64,000 bases of DNA from an uncultured Planctomycetota bacterium (GCA_900696465.1 CAADGE010000042.1:106946-170945), one strand, 5' to 3'. Shown: positions 37,297 to 47,261, counted from the stretch's first letter. A program made the numbers and translations. The notes: generated from the letters alone by a model not told the origin.

Positions 37297-37377
37297 ACAC
37301 CTTATCGAGGCTCAGGCAATCTTGTTCATCTCACTGATAGATCGCGGGCCGCGAACAATCGAACATCAGAGGCAGAT

Positions 37378-38754
37378 TCATCGCCGGGTCAGAACGGGAG
37401 GCGGGTCGCTCGGGTCAGAGGAGGGGGACGAGTTCGTGGAAGAACTCGTCATTGCAAAGAGCAGATCATCCGGAAGGGTAGCGGCCTCATGGGACAGGGC
37501 CTCCACTTCAAATGCATCCTTGGTAATGCTCAGCCGCGTTAACCATTCACCACGATAATCAAAGCGGATCGTCTGGCCGGTCTGCTGGTTGATGAAGACT
37601 GTGCGCATCTGCGCGGGATTCTCCACGCGATCCAGCCAGAGCGACATGCGGCCGAGACTGGCCCCGGTGGCGATCTGAATACCGTCGACCATTGATGTGT
37701 ACGCTGTTTCCATCGGGCAAAGGTGTCGCACGAGCAGCGCATCGTCACCGGCGGAAAGCCCAAGATGCCGCAGGGCGGCGATGCCCATGCGATAGCCGAT
37801 GACCGAGCCAGGTGACAGCCGACCACAGGCACTGCGCAGGGTACGCAATTCTCCGGTTATGTCGCTCTTGCCGATCACGCGAAACGTCAGCGAAGCCCAG
37901 AAGCTCTCCCAGGCCGCGCGGCCCAGGCCGTCGGTCGGGCGAATGAAATGGGCCTTGATAAACCCGTGCCCGGCGCGCTCCAGAGGAATTGATGCCACAC
38001 CTTTGGCATCCGTCCGCGTAATGAACGCATATGTATGCGTGTGCTCGTCGGACGGCTGCGCATTCGACGCCTTCGTATCTCCGGCAGCGGGATCAGCGCC
38101 TTCGTGACCGACACTGACCGGAACGTCCGGCCAGGGATGACCGTCAAGCAGGACGCGAATCTCGATCGTCTGGCCGATCTTCCAGTGGCACGGATTTGAC
38201 ATCGGGATGATTTCAAGCCGGTGGCCCAGCGGCGTCTTCCAGCCGTCGTCCATCTCCTCGCAGGGCCGTACCTCCACGATCGTTTTGGCAAACTTGGAGT
38301 ATTCCTCGACGATCGGCCTTCGTCCCTCTGCGTCGCGCTCGGCCACGCGCGCCAGAGCCGCCTCGGCGCGCTCGCTGCGCAGGTAGCTGGTAAAATCCTC
38401 CGGCTTCATCTCGATCAGGTGCGGCTTCAGCGCGCAGCCGATGACATGTACGCCGACACCGCTGAATGCGCGGCGAATCGAAAGACCGGCATCCTTCGGC
38501 GCGAATCCTGTGATTTGCTCACTGCGACCCCGATAAGCGACCCGAAAGGAGGCCACCCGCCGAGGATCCGTGGCCCGCTCGCCGTATGGGAAGACCTCGC
38601 CGGTCACGAAAGACAGCCAGACAGACTCACCCTCGGCGGCCACGCTCTTATCCGCAATCAGCCAGGAATCATGGGCCGTCGCAGGTCGCACATAAAGCAA
38701 TGTAAATAAGCAAGTTAAGAGACTTATCCGCGCTGAAATAGGTCGCATTGTCAT
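37378..38754 (-). CDS. Exported DUF4198-like protein
   Basis: 458 residues. Signal peptide ends after about residue 27 (VRPATAHD). The text after it, HDSWLIADKSVAAEGESVWLSFVTGEVFPYGE, is typical of DUF4198 / NikM-like proteins, which are periplasmic beta-sandwich proteins often near metal uptake. A second Ig-like domain follows near 190-290 (IGQTIEIRVLLDGHPWPDVPVSVGHEG). The C-terminal 150 residues are more variable. No metal transporter lies next to it. Function unknown. Confidence 0.7.
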   Translation of the reverse strand: MTMRPISARISLLTCLFTLLYVRPATAHDSWLIADKSVAAEGESVWLSFVTGEVFPYGERATDPRRVASFRVAYRGRSEQITGFAPKDAGLSIRRAFSGVGVHVIGCALKPHLIEMKPEDFTSYLRSERAEAALARVAERDAEGRRPIVEEYSKFAKTIVEVRPCEEMDDGWKTPLGHRLEIIPMSNPCHWKIGQTIEIRVLLDGHPWPDVPVSVGHEGADPAAGDTKASNAQPSDEHTHTYAFITRTDAKGVASIPLERAGHGFIKAHFIRPTDGLGRAAWESFWASLTFRVIGKSDITGELRTLRSACGRLSPGSVIGYRMGIAALRHLGLSAGDDALLVRHLCPMETAYTSMVDGIQIATGASLGRMSLWLDRVENPAQMRTVFINQQTGQTIRFDYRGEWLTRLSITKDAFEVEALSHEAATLPDDLLFAMTSSSTNSSPSSDPSDPPPVLTRR

Positions 38755-38908
38755 CGCTGCTTCATCTCCCGAGATCGACCGTTACGGGGACTTATACCCG
38801 ATTGCTCGGCAACGATTGCGGTCTGATGCCGAACAGCTCACCCACGAAATCTCAGGTAGCCGCCTGCTTGTGCGTGCTGTTGTTCGAAGGTTCTAGAAGT
38901 CGAGCGTC

Positions 38909-41221
38909 CTATTGCAGCGAGACTGGATCGACATCGACGGTCAGCGACTTCGCATCAGTACGGAGCGCGCCTTCGGATTTGAGCAGGTCGATGGCTCTAA
39001 GCATGGCGGCCGCGGTGTCGAAACTGATCTGCACATCGAAGCGGTAGCGATCGCGCAGCCGGGCTATCGGGCAGGGCTGGGCATCAAAGACACGGGCACG
39101 GATGCCGCGCTTTTTGAGCAATTCGTCGATTCGCAACGCGAGCTGCTCGGCCGATTTCTTCACACGGGTAAAAAGCGGATCGGCGAGCACGACCCGCATC
39201 AGCCGGGACCAGGGAGGCAGATGGGCCTTCTTACGTCGAGCCAGTTCGCTGCCGGCAAAGCCCTCGTAGTCGCCTTTGACCGCGTGCCGGATCGGTGCGG
39301 TGTCGGCCGCGAAGGTCTGCACGACCACGTGGCCGGGAGCTTCGCCGCGACCGCTGCGGCCGGCAACCTGGAGGACAAGCTGGAAGGTGCGTTCCTCTGA
39401 GCGAAAATCACTTACGGCCAAGGCGGTATCGGCACTGACGATGCCTACAAAAGAGACGAAGGGAAAGTCCAGCCCCTTGGCGATCATCTGCGTGCCGACC
39501 AGGCAGTCAAACTCGCGCCGCTCAAAGGCGGTGAGCACATCGGCATAATCGCGCGGCCGCTGCATGGCGTCGGAGTCCATCCGCCGCACGCGGGCTGACG
39601 GAAACTTGAACTTCATCTCCTCTTCAACTCGCTGCGTGCCGATGCCGAAGCGCATCAGCCGGCCCTGGCAACGGTTCGTCGGGCACTGCGTCGGCAGTTC
39701 CACTTTTTCGTGGCAGTAGTGGCAGTGAGCCATGCCGGTCGTGGAATGGAAGACCATTCGCACGTCGCAATGCGGACACGAGAAGACATACTTGCAACGT
39801 GGGCAGTGAAGATAGCCGGCGTAGCCGCGGCGATTGAGCAGGAGGACGGCCTGCTCGCCGCGATCAAACGTCGCACGGAGGTGCGTCTCCATCTCACGGG
39901 AGAGCATGTGAACGCCGGGACGCTCCAGATGCTCCTGGCGCATGTCGACGAGATAGACCGTGGGCATCGCCAGTCCCCGGACGCGCGTGGGCATGCGGAT
40001 AAGCCGGTAGTGCGGCTTGTGCAGGGCGTTTTTCCAGGTCTCCAGCGAAGGCGTGGCCGATCCGACGACGACAGGAATCGATTCCAAGTGGGCACGCTTG
40101 ATCGCAACGTCGCGCGTGTGATACCGCGGGGCGGCGAGATTCTTGTAACTCGGCTCGGCCTCTTCGTCGACGATGATCACGCCCAGGTTCGGACAGGGTG
40201 CGAAGACCGCGCTGCGCGTGCCGATGACGACAGGAATCTCCCCTGAAGCAATGGCCGCCCAGGTGCGCGAGCGATCGACGGCGGACAGGCCGCTGTGCAG
40301 CGTGGCAACGCGCTCGAAGCGGGCTTCAAGCCGTTGGACGGTCTGCGTGGTGAGCGCGATCTCGGGTACAAGCAGGATCGCCTGACGACCTTCGGCAAGT
40401 GCCTGACGTATGGCACGGATGTAAACCTCGGTCTTACCACTGCCGGTGACGCCGAAGAGCACCTGCACAGAGAATCGCCGGGCGGCGACGGCGGTGGCGA
40501 TCTGGTTGATGGCCGCCTTCTGGTCGGCGGTCAGCACGTGTTCGGGCTCGTGCGGTGATGGGTTCGGCTTGATCGGCAGTACGGGCTCGCGCATGACTTC
40601 GATGCGGACGAGATTCTTCCTGGCGAGCGCGTTCACGACGGCGGGTGTGCAGCCGGTAAGTTCGCACAAGCGCACGAGCGGCAGGCGGCCGTCATACTGC
40701 GTGAGCGTGACAAGTGCGGCTGCTTGTTTGGGCGGCAACGAGCGGGCATCTTCGTTTTGGTGTTCTGGCGTTTGGGCGTTTTGACTTTTCGACGTCTCTA
40801 TCAGCTCGACGTACTTGATCTTCTTCCAGCCGGCGAGGTCCTTGGCGGCCGCCGGAACCATCTGATCGAGCGTCTTGCCGAGATGTGCGCAGTAATAGCG
40901 GGCAATCCACCGGCCCAGCTCCAGCAACTTTGCGTCGAGGACGGGTGAATCGTCGATCACATCGATCAGCGTCTTGAGCGTCGATTTCCACGGCTGACGA
41001 CTCACCTCGATGCAAAAGCCGCTTCGTGGCCGGCCGCCGCGACCGAAAGGTACCGTCACACGCTTGCCGGGCTCTACACGTCCTTCGAGTTCCGGCGGAA
41101 CCAGATAGCTGTAAGTACGGTCGATCGGAATCAGCGGTGCGACGGTGGCGATAAGGGCCTCGCGCAGCTCCGGCTGTTCCAGAAGCGAGGGCGTCGCGCG
41201 ATCGGCTTTCGAGCGGGACAT
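38909..41221 (-). CDS. priA: Primosomal protein N' (replication restart helicase PriA)
   Basis: 770 residues. 3' DNA-binding domain at the N-terminus, helicase core with GVTGSGKTEVYIRAI (Walker A), a motif II reading IIVDEEAEPSYK, GSATPSLETW, and eight Cys in CPRC, CPHC, CHYC and CPTNRC for two zinc ions. Motif II is usually DEEH; here the fourth residue is Ala. A short low-complexity insert (about residues 145-160, rich in Gln/Asn/Glu) is coded by a degenerate repeat near 40752-40800. Start taken at ATG 41221; a GTG at 41233 is open. Reloads the replisome at collapsed forks. Confidence 0.96.
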   Translation of the reverse strand: MSRSKADRATPSLLEQPELREALIATVAPLIPIDRTYSYLVPPELEGRVEPGKRVTVPFGRGGRPRSGFCIEVSRQPWKSTLKTLIDVIDDSPVLDAKLLELGRWIARYYCAHLGKTLDQMVPAAAKDLAGWKKIKYVELIETSKSQNAQTPEHQNEDARSLPPKQAAALVTLTQYDGRLPLVRLCELTGCTPAVVNALARKNLVRIEVMREPVLPIKPNPSPHEPEHVLTADQKAAINQIATAVAARRFSVQVLFGVTGSGKTEVYIRAIRQALAEGRQAILLVPEIALTTQTVQRLEARFERVATLHSGLSAVDRSRTWAAIASGEIPVVIGTRSAVFAPCPNLGVIIVDEEAEPSYKNLAAPRYHTRDVAIKRAHLESIPVVVGSATPSLETWKNALHKPHYRLIRMPTRVRGLAMPTVYLVDMRQEHLERPGVHMLSREMETHLRATFDRGEQAVLLLNRRGYAGYLHCPRCKYVFSCPHCDVRMVFHSTTGMAHCHYCHEKVELPTQCPTNRCQGRLMRFGIGTQRVEEEMKFKFPSARVRRMDSDAMQRPRDYADVLTAFERREFDCLVGTQMIAKGLDFPFVSFVGIVSADTALAVSDFRSEERTFQLVLQVAGRSGRGEAPGHVVVQTFAADTAPIRHAVKGDYEGFAGSELARRKKAHLPPWSRLMRVVLADPLFTRVKKSAEQLALRIDELLKKRGIRARVFDAQPCPIARLRDRYRFDVQISFDTAAAMLRAIDLLKSEGALRTDAKSLTVDVDPVSLQ

Positions 41222-41367
41222 GGCGGCGGTCACCGAAAGAGCAGCGGCATCGCGCCGGAGAATACAAGATCATCCACGTACGCGAAGCTTGCAACTGCGG
41301 CTATTATACGCGGCCACTGTCGGTGACGGCGGTGCGTCGCGCGCGGCTGTGAATTGCGGATTCGAGA

Positions 41368-42156
41368 ATGGTTGAAGTACACGAACTGGTAAAGATCTTT
41401 CCCACGACCGAGGGCGGCGAGAAACGCGCCGTCGACGGTCTGAGTTTCGTCGTCCATCCGGGTGAAATCTACGGCCTGCTCGGACCGAACGGCGCAGGCA
41501 AAACCACGGCCCTGCGCATGGTCAGCGGGCTTCTCACGCCCACTTCGGGCCATGCGCGGCTGGCCGGCTTTGACGTCATCACCCAGCGTGAGCAGGCAAA
41601 ACGCCGCCTGGGATATCTGACGGCGAGCACCGGTCTCTATCAGCGGCTCAGCCCAAGGGAGCTGCTGCGATACTTCGGCGCGCTGCTGGGTATGGACAAG
41701 CCGGCGGTCGAACACCGCATCGGCGAACTGATCGACTGGCTGGACATGCACGAATTCGCCGACCTGCGCTGCGGCGGGCTTTCGACCGGGCAGAAGCAGC
41801 GAACGAACATCGCCCGGGCATTGATGGGCGACCCACCGATTCTGATCATGGATGAGCCGACGCTGGGGCTGGACGTGCTGACGAATCGGATTGTGCTGGA
41901 TTTCATCCGAGCGGAGGCGGCGCGGGGCAAGTCGGTGATCATGTCCACGCACTATCTGGACGAAGCGGAAACGCTCTGCCATCGCTTCGGCCTCATCCAC
42001 GAGGGGCGACTGGTCGGCGAGGGCGATCTTGCGCACCTCCGCGAGCGAGCGGGCAAGCAGCGGCTGAGCGAAATCTTCCTGAAGCTCTGCGGACACGCGG
42101 AGCATGTGCTTCGGCAGCGGCCTGTCGCGGCGGGTCAGGACCGGGAGGATCAATGA
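41368..42156 (+). CDS. ABC transporter ATP-binding protein (NatA-like)
   Basis: 262 residues. Walker A LGPNGAGKTTAL, signature LSTGQKQRTNIA (T replaces the usual G), Walker B ILIMDEPTLGLD, H-loop STHYLDEAE. It is the ATPase of a sodium- or drug-type exporter. Its stop overlaps the start of the permease gene by 4 bases (ATGA), so the pair is translationally coupled. It diverges from priA; the intervening 146 bases hold the promoters. Confidence 0.93.
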   Translation: MVEVHELVKIFPTTEGGEKRAVDGLSFVVHPGEIYGLLGPNGAGKTTALRMVSGLLTPTSGHARLAGFDVITQREQAKRRLGYLTASTGLYQRLSPRELLRYFGALLGMDKPAVEHRIGELIDWLDMHEFADLRCGGLSTGQKQRTNIARALMGDPPILIMDEPTLGLDVLTNRIVLDFIRAEAARGKSVIMSTHYLDEAETLCHRFGLIHEGRLVGEGDLAHLRERAGKQRLSEIFLKLCGHAEHVLRQRPVAAGQDREDQ

Positions 42157-44432
42157 AGCGTTATCGCCGCGTCTGGGTTGTGTACTGCAAGGAGCTGTTG
42201 GAGACGCTGCGCGACCGACGCACGCTCGCGGCAATGATTCTTGTGCCGATCGTGCTCTATCCCGTGCTGATGATCATCATCGTCGAAGCGCTACGGGCGG
42301 AGACCGGCCGTCGGCAGGCCGAGCGCTACCACGTGGCGGTGCCCGATGAGCTTCATCGCGCGTGGCTGCGCAGCGTGCTGGATCGTGAAGATGCAGCGAT
42401 GGAAATTGACGACTCCAAAGCCGTACCAGGAGCGCCCGGCCCCTCAATCAATCTGGAAGAAGGGCCGGTGGCCTTCCTTCGCGCTCGCCTTCGCAGTGAA
42501 CAAGTAGAAATTCTTGTGCTTGAGCCGGGCGGCTCGCTCTGGGACCTGGTCGCCGAGCAGAGTGCCGCCGCAGCGCTGTCCGTCGAGCCACCGCCCAATC
42601 CTGAGGAAGCGGCAGACCTCACGAATCGTCGCGTGCTCATCCTGCAAAACGACACAAACCCCCGCTCTGAATACGTCGCCGCGCAGCTCGGTTCGATTCT
42701 GCAGAACGAAGCTGAGCGGATCGTGCGGCAGCGCATGTCGAAGCTGCCCGGAGGCGTGGCGACGCTCTCACCACTGGTGTTGTCAAGCATATCCACCTCC
42801 AGCCCCGAGCAGCAGTTCGCGAAAATCCTGGCAATGGTCGTGCCGTTTCTGCTGGTCATCATGACGGTCACGGGCGCGCTATACCCGTCAATCGACCTGA
42901 CGGCTGGCGAGCGTGAGCGCGGCACGCTGGAGACGCTGGCCGTCTCGCCCGTGCCGGTTGGACAGATCGTGGCGGGCAAGTTCGGCGTGGTGGTGACCAT
43001 CGCCATGTTCAGCACGGCGCTGAACCTCGGCTCGATGACCGCCATGTTTCACTTCAGCAAGCTGGCCCAGCTCGCGGCGGGATCGGCACCGTCAACCACG
43101 ATGCTGCCTGCGGACACGATTGATTCGGCCGGCGCGGCCGCGGAGGGCCGATTGACGCAACGGGACTACCACGAGCGCCGCCGGCAACTGGAAGCAGAGG
43201 CGAAGAAGAAGACGGGCTTCATCATCACCGCGGCGCCGATCGTGCTGCTGGCGATGCTGCCGTTCGCCGTCCTGGCCGGCGGCGTCATGCTGGCGACGTG
43301 CAGCTTCGCGCGGACGTTCAAAGAAGCGCAGAATTACATGATGCCGGTGATGATGGCGTTCATGATCCCGGCGATGGTCGTCTCGTACATGCCGACGACC
43401 CGGCTCGAGGGCGTCCTGCTCGTCCTGCCGGTCGCGAACATCGTCGTGCTCATCCGCGAGCTGTTTCTGGGCAATTACCAGCCCGCGGCGATGGGCATCT
43501 GCCTGCTCTCCACATGCTTCTACGCCGCCGTGGCGATGACCGTTGCGGCGCGACTCTACGGCAACGAAGCCGTGCTCTTCTCCGACGTCGGTAGCTACAA
43601 GACGCTGCTACGCCGACGGTTCATCAAACCCGCATCCCATCCCTCGGCGGCGACGGCCCTCGCCGCGGTTGCACTCGTCTTCCCGTTTTACTTCTACTGG
43701 CAGTCGTACCTTGTTAACCTCGATGATCCGCCAGATCGGATCCGACTCGTCATCGCCGGAGCTCAGCTTCTGGTCATGACCGCGCCCATCCTGCTGCTGA
43801 CGTGGTTTTTCAAGCTCGATTTCCGGGATACCTTCGCACTGAATCGACCTCGCGCGCTGCCCATGGTCGGTGCCGTGCTCATCGCAGCAGCCATCGTACC
43901 CGTCGGGAACTTCCTTCGGGCCGTGCAGTACCAGTGGTTCCCGCCAGGTAAGGACCTGCTCGGCGACCAACTGCTCGTGCTGCAGGAAGGTTCGCTGGTC
44001 AGTGTGCTGCTGGCGCTGGCAGTCGTACCGGCGATCTGCGAAGAACTGGTCTTTCGCGGGTTTCTGCTCTCCGGTCTTCGCGGACGACTTTCGACGCTGG
44101 CGACGATTCTGATCGTCGGCCTGATCTTCGGCCTGTATCACATGTACATGGAGAAGATTCCCGTTCTCACACTGCTCGGGGCACTGCTGGCCATCGTCTG
44201 CCTGTGCAGCGGTTCAATCTACCCGGCGATGCTGATCCACCTGGCGAACAATGGATTGTCGCTCACCACGACCCGATACGAGGAACTCGGCCGAATACTA
44301 TTGATGCCCTCGACTTACGATGCGGCGATCACGCCGCGATACGATTACCCTATGCTGGCCTACGCTGTAATCTTTCTGATCGGGCTGGGAATGGTGCTGC
44401 TGACGAAACGAACTGCCCCACATACGAGCTAG
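42153..44432 (+). CDS. ABC permease (NatB-like) fused to CPBP intramembrane metalloprotease
   Basis: 759 residues, about twice a normal NatB. Residues 1-470 are the ABC-2 permease: one N-terminal helix, a large external domain to about 220, then five helices with ERERGTLETLAVSPVPVGQIV. Residues about 510-755 are a separate set of helices containing ICEELVFRGFLL (CPBP/Abi motif EExxxR, catalytic Glu) and the following His-containing helices (GLYHMYM and MLIHLANNG). CPBP proteins are prenyl-protease-like glutamic/metal proteases. The fusion couples export with membrane proteolysis. Confidence 0.9.
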   Translation: MKRYRRVWVVYCKELLETLRDRRTLAAMILVPIVLYPVLMIIIVEALRAETGRRQAERYHVAVPDELHRAWLRSVLDREDAAMEIDDSKAVPGAPGPSINLEEGPVAFLRARLRSEQVEILVLEPGGSLWDLVAEQSAAAALSVEPPPNPEEAADLTNRRVLILQNDTNPRSEYVAAQLGSILQNEAERIVRQRMSKLPGGVATLSPLVLSSISTSSPEQQFAKILAMVVPFLLVIMTVTGALYPSIDLTAGERERGTLETLAVSPVPVGQIVAGKFGVVVTIAMFSTALNLGSMTAMFHFSKLAQLAAGSAPSTTMLPADTIDSAGAAAEGRLTQRDYHERRRQLEAEAKKKTGFIITAAPIVLLAMLPFAVLAGGVMLATCSFARTFKEAQNYMMPVMMAFMIPAMVVSYMPTTRLEGVLLVLPVANIVVLIRELFLGNYQPAAMGICLLSTCFYAAVAMTVAARLYGNEAVLFSDVGSYKTLLRRRFIKPASHPSAATALAAVALVFPFYFYWQSYLVNLDDPPDRIRLVIAGAQLLVMTAPILLLTWFFKLDFRDTFALNRPRALPMVGAVLIAAAIVPVGNFLRAVQYQWFPPGKDLLGDQLLVLQEGSLVSVLLALAVVPAICEELVFRGFLLSGLRGRLSTLATILIVGLIFGLYHMYMEKIPVLTLLGALLAIVCLCSGSIYPAMLIHLANNGLSLTTTRYEELGRILLMPSTYDAAITPRYDYPMLAYAVIFLIGLGMVLLTKRTAPHTS

Positions 44433-44569
44433 CGCGTTCGGCGTACAGCAAGCAACGTCGGGCGTTCAGCTGGTTACGATGTGCGTACATTCCATCTGAT
44501 AGCGCGCAGCATCGAGCTTCTATGAGCACTGGCGCTATTACAGATACACCACTGCAGTTGCAGTTGGAA

Positions 44570-45178
44570 TTACTGAATCGGCGTGGTCGTACCGCCGCCC
44601 GAGGTCGCCGCATTCGGAATCGTACTTTGACCACCGCCACCACCGCCGCCACCGGGGTTCAGGAAGTCAGTAAACCCGAACGCCGCGCCGACCGTATCAA
44701 GGATGCCGCTGAAGGTGTCGAGAATCGTCAGGGCGATGTCGTTGGAGGTTCGCTCGAACCAGCTGCTGTCGTCCGACTCATTTCCGGGAATCGTCGCCGT
44801 GCCGTTCTGAATGGCGATGGATCGCTGAATCATCAGTCCCGGACGACGCCCGTTGAGCGCGCCGCTCGTAGTGGTCGTGAACTGATTGCTAACGACCGTC
44901 GGCTGCGGGCCGGTACCATCCCCGGTCGGCGGTGTGGTCGGCGTGGATGGCTGCGTGGTTGTCGTCCCGGTATCCGTCGTGGTCGTGATGCCGGTACCGG
45001 TGCCCGACAGCCCGAGAAGCGGCCCGAACTGCTGAAGCAACTGGCTGACGTCCGTCTGAGCAGTGGTCGAGGTCAACTGTGCCATCACGACGTTCGGATA
45101 CAACGCCGCTGCACCGACGAAGAGCGCAAGCGCCACAATGAATCGCATCCCGCTGATCTGTGTCCGAATCGAAGGCAT
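44570..45178 (-). CDS. Exported Thr/Gly-rich hypothetical protein
   Basis: 202 residues from ATG 45178 (GAGAGGATC before it). Signal peptide to about residue 33 (ALALFVGAAALYPNVVMAQ). Then a Thr-rich linker (TGITTTTDTGTTTTQ), a moderately conserved centre and a tail with eight Gly in a row (NPGGGGGGGGQS) before the C-terminus. Not recognised. The open frame continues to 45280 but without a start signal. Probably a secreted, surface-exposed protein. Confidence 0.65.
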   Translation of the reverse strand: MPSIRTQISGMRFIVALALFVGAAALYPNVVMAQLTSTTAQTDVSQLLQQFGPLLGLSGTGTGITTTTDTGTTTTQPSTPTTPPTGDGTGPQPTVVSNQFTTTTSGALNGRRPGLMIQRSIAIQNGTATIPGNESDDSSWFERTSNDIALTILDTFSGILDTVGAAFGFTDFLNPGGGGGGGGQSTIPNAATSGGGTTTPIQ

Positions 45179-45492
45179 GAGATCCTCTCCCGATTGTCGA
45201 TAACTGCGGACGCATTGGCGATTCGCCCGCCCGTTGCTCTCTTCATTATAAGCCGAAGCGGCCCGACGGTGGCACCACAAGTCGGCAGCGTCAAAACCTG
45301 CGTACCCGGGGGGACATCCCGGACTGCTCCTAACTATCGGCTGGACGGCAGGTAGGCGTTGAGATTCGCATCGGGCAGCGGCGATTTCAATGCTGGGAGC
45401 GGGTGATACTCGGTCGTCGAAAGGCCGCGGAATGGCGTTGCCGGGCGCAAGTGCCGGGAAAGCTCTCTCGAACGGACCATGGAAACGCCATG
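45179..45492. other. Intergenic region with a possible -10 box
   Basis: 314 bases between yajC and the 45178 gene, with no supported gene. On the minus strand TATAAT (complement of 45245-45250) stands about 70 bases before the 45178 start; no clear -35 was found. A GC-rich run with CCCGGGGGG...CCCGG lies near 45306-45322. Nothing else seen. Confidence 0.35.
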
Positions 45493-45855
45493 CTACTTTT
45501 TCACGGTGCCGGCTTCGGCCGGTTCCGTCGGGCTGGCGGAGACGACACGTTGGATGGCGGAGCGAAGAAACGTGATCTTGGTATTGCTGGATTCGTCCAC
45601 CTTAAGCGTCACTTCGTCGTCCCGGATCGACAGCACCGTCCCGAGAATGCCTCCGATGGTGACCACGCGATCATTTTTCTTGACGGCCGAGAGCATCTCT
45701 TCGCGCTTCTTGCGCTCCCGCGACTGCGGACGGATCATCAGAAAGTAAAACACAAAGCCGATCAGCAGGAGCGGGATCAGCATCGACTCAAGGCCCGGCT
45801 GGGGCTGGGCGGTCGGCTGTGCATTCTGCGCGAGCAGGTGGGCAAGCATCGTCAT
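45493..45855 (-). CDS. yajC: Preprotein translocase subunit YajC
   Basis: 120 residues. One membrane helix (LIPLLLIGFVFYFLMIRPQ, about 26-44) with the conserved MIRPQ and then KKREEMLSAVKKNDRVVTIGGILGTV and a basic tail. YajC joins SecDF at the translocon. The first 24 residues are Gln/Pro-rich and precede the helix. It begins right after the tgt stop codon, the classical tgt-yajC order; secD is not in the window. Confidence 0.95.
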   Translation of the reverse strand: MTMLAHLLAQNAQPTAQPQPGLESMLIPLLLIGFVFYFLMIRPQSRERKKREEMLSAVKKNDRVVTIGGILGTVLSIRDDEVTLKVDESSNTKITFLRSAIQRVVSASPTEPAEAGTVKK

Positions 45856-46989
45856 CTATGTTTCCTCGTTCTGTGTTGACCGTGTGGCGCGGGCTTCGCA
45901 GTCGGCCAGCATCGACTGAAATGTGCCGGCTGCCACGGCTTCCTGAATGCGCCGCATGAGCCGCTGATAATACGCGATGTTGTGGAGCGACACCAGCATC
46001 GGCCCGAGCATCTCACCGGCGAGAAACAGATGGCGAAGATAGGCCCGCGAATAACGCGCGCAAGTGTGGCATGCGCAGCCGTCGAGCAGCGGGCGATCGT
46101 CGGTCTTGTATTGTGAATTTCGCAACCGCACGAAGCCGTCGTCGGTGAAAGCGAAGGCGTTGCGCCCGTTCCGCGTCGGCAGGACGCAGTCGAACAGGTC
46201 AATGCCGGTATCGACTGCGCGAAGGATGTCAATCGGACGACCGACTCCCATCAGATAACGCGGCCGGTCGACCGGCATGGCCCCGGTAAAGCCGCGAAGC
46301 AGACGCGCCATTTCCTCCGGCTCTTCGCCGACAGAGAGTCCGCCGACGGCGTAGCCGGGCAGATCGAGTCGTACAAGCGCTTCCAGGCAGTGCATCCGCA
46401 AATCGAGATCGAGGCCACCCTGCACGATACCGAACAGCGCCTGATCTTCTCGACGCTGCGCATCGCGGCAGCGCCTCGCCCAGCCGATCGTGCGATCGAC
46501 CGCGATCTGTACCTGTTCGCGCGGCGCCGGCAAAGGCGGACACTGGTCAAAGGCCATGATGATATCGGCGCCGAGTGCCTCCTGAATTTCGATCGCCCTT
46601 TCCGGCGTCAGCCGAAGCGACGCGCCGTCGATGTGCGACTTAAAGGTCACGCCTTCATCATCCACGGCGTTGAGCGTGGCGAGAGAGAAGACCTGAAAGC
46701 CGCCGCTGTCGGTCAGAATTGGACCGCTCCAGGACATGAACCGATGAAGGCCGCCCATCGTAGCAACGACATCCTCGCCCGGCCGCAGGGCCAGGTGGTA
46801 TGTATTGGCGAGAATAATCTGGGCCCCGGCGTCGCGGAGTTGGTCGGGCGTCAGTCCCTTGACGCTGGCGCGCGTGCCGACGGGCATGAAGGCGGGCGTG
46901 TCAAACGCGCCGTGAGGTGTCTCGAAACGCCCGACGCGGGCCGCGCCGGCCGGATCGCGATGCTGTATCGTAAAGGGAAAACGTCTCAT
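45856..46989 (-). CDS. tgt: Queuine tRNA-ribosyltransferase
   Basis: 377 residues from ATG 46989 (a GTG at 46995 is the alternative). It swaps guanine 34 for preQ1 in tRNAs with GUN anticodons. Catalytic Asp in [11 protein letters not shown], nucleophile region [11 protein letters not shown], and the C-x-C-x2-C zinc site in [19 protein letters not shown], with His in [10 protein letters not shown]. The 5' region holds a striking 12-bp inverted repeat (47028-47055). Confidence 0.97.
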   Translation of the reverse strand: MRRFPFTIQHRDPAGAARVGRFETPHGAFDTPAFMPVGTRASVKGLTPDQLRDAGAQIILANTYHLALRPGEDVVATMGGLHRFMSWSGPILTDSGGFQVFSLATLNAVDDEGVTFKSHIDGASLRLTPERAIEIQEALGADIIMAFDQCPPLPAPREQVQIAVDRTIGWARRCRDAQRREDQALFGIVQGGLDLDLRMHCLEALVRLDLPGYAVGGLSVGEEPEEMARLLRGFTGAMPVDRPRYLMGVGRPIDILRAVDTGIDLFDCVLPTRNGRNAFAFTDDGFVRLRNSQYKTDDRPLLDGCACHTCARYSRAYLRHLFLAGEMLGPMLVSLHNIAYYQRLMRRIQEAVAAGTFQSMLADCEARATRSTQNEET

Positions 46990-47027
46990 GTTCACGCGGG
47001 GGCCGATCGCCGGGAGGCAAACGCCGC

Positions 47028-47055
47028 GGTTAGTGCCATAGTAATGGCACTAACC
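47028..47055. repeat. Perfect 12-bp inverted repeat upstream of tgt
   Basis: GGTTAGTGCCAT (47028-47039) and its exact complement ATGGCACTAACC (47044-47055) flank the 4 bases AGTA. It lies 39 bases upstream of the tgt start and 59 bases before the promoter of the divergent DksA-like gene. It could be an operator for a dimeric repressor or an mRNA hairpin in the tgt leader. No T run follows on either strand. Confidence 0.7.
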
Positions 47056-47113
47056 ATTCGCGCGACTTCCTCCGGCGCGTTCGCAACCCGTATTCTCGCG
47101 CCCGGTGCGCGGC

Positions 47114-47143
47114 TTGACAATGGCCCATCCGGCCGCATATAGT
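47114..47143 (+). promoter_or_regulatory. Strong sigma-70 type promoter for the DksA-like gene
   Basis: A perfect TTGACA (47114-47119), an 18-base spacer and TATAGT (47138-47143). The leader of about 110 bases contains an 8-bp inverted repeat CGACCGCG/CGCGGTCG. Confidence 0.75.
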
Positions 47144-47261
47144 AGCACGTCCTGGCCCATGCCCATGGGCGCGACCGCGGCTTTCTGTTCAGGGCGCCCC
47201 GCACGCGGTCGTTGGTTTGATTTGTCCTGTATGAGTCTGATCCGGGCGGGGATATGGAGGA

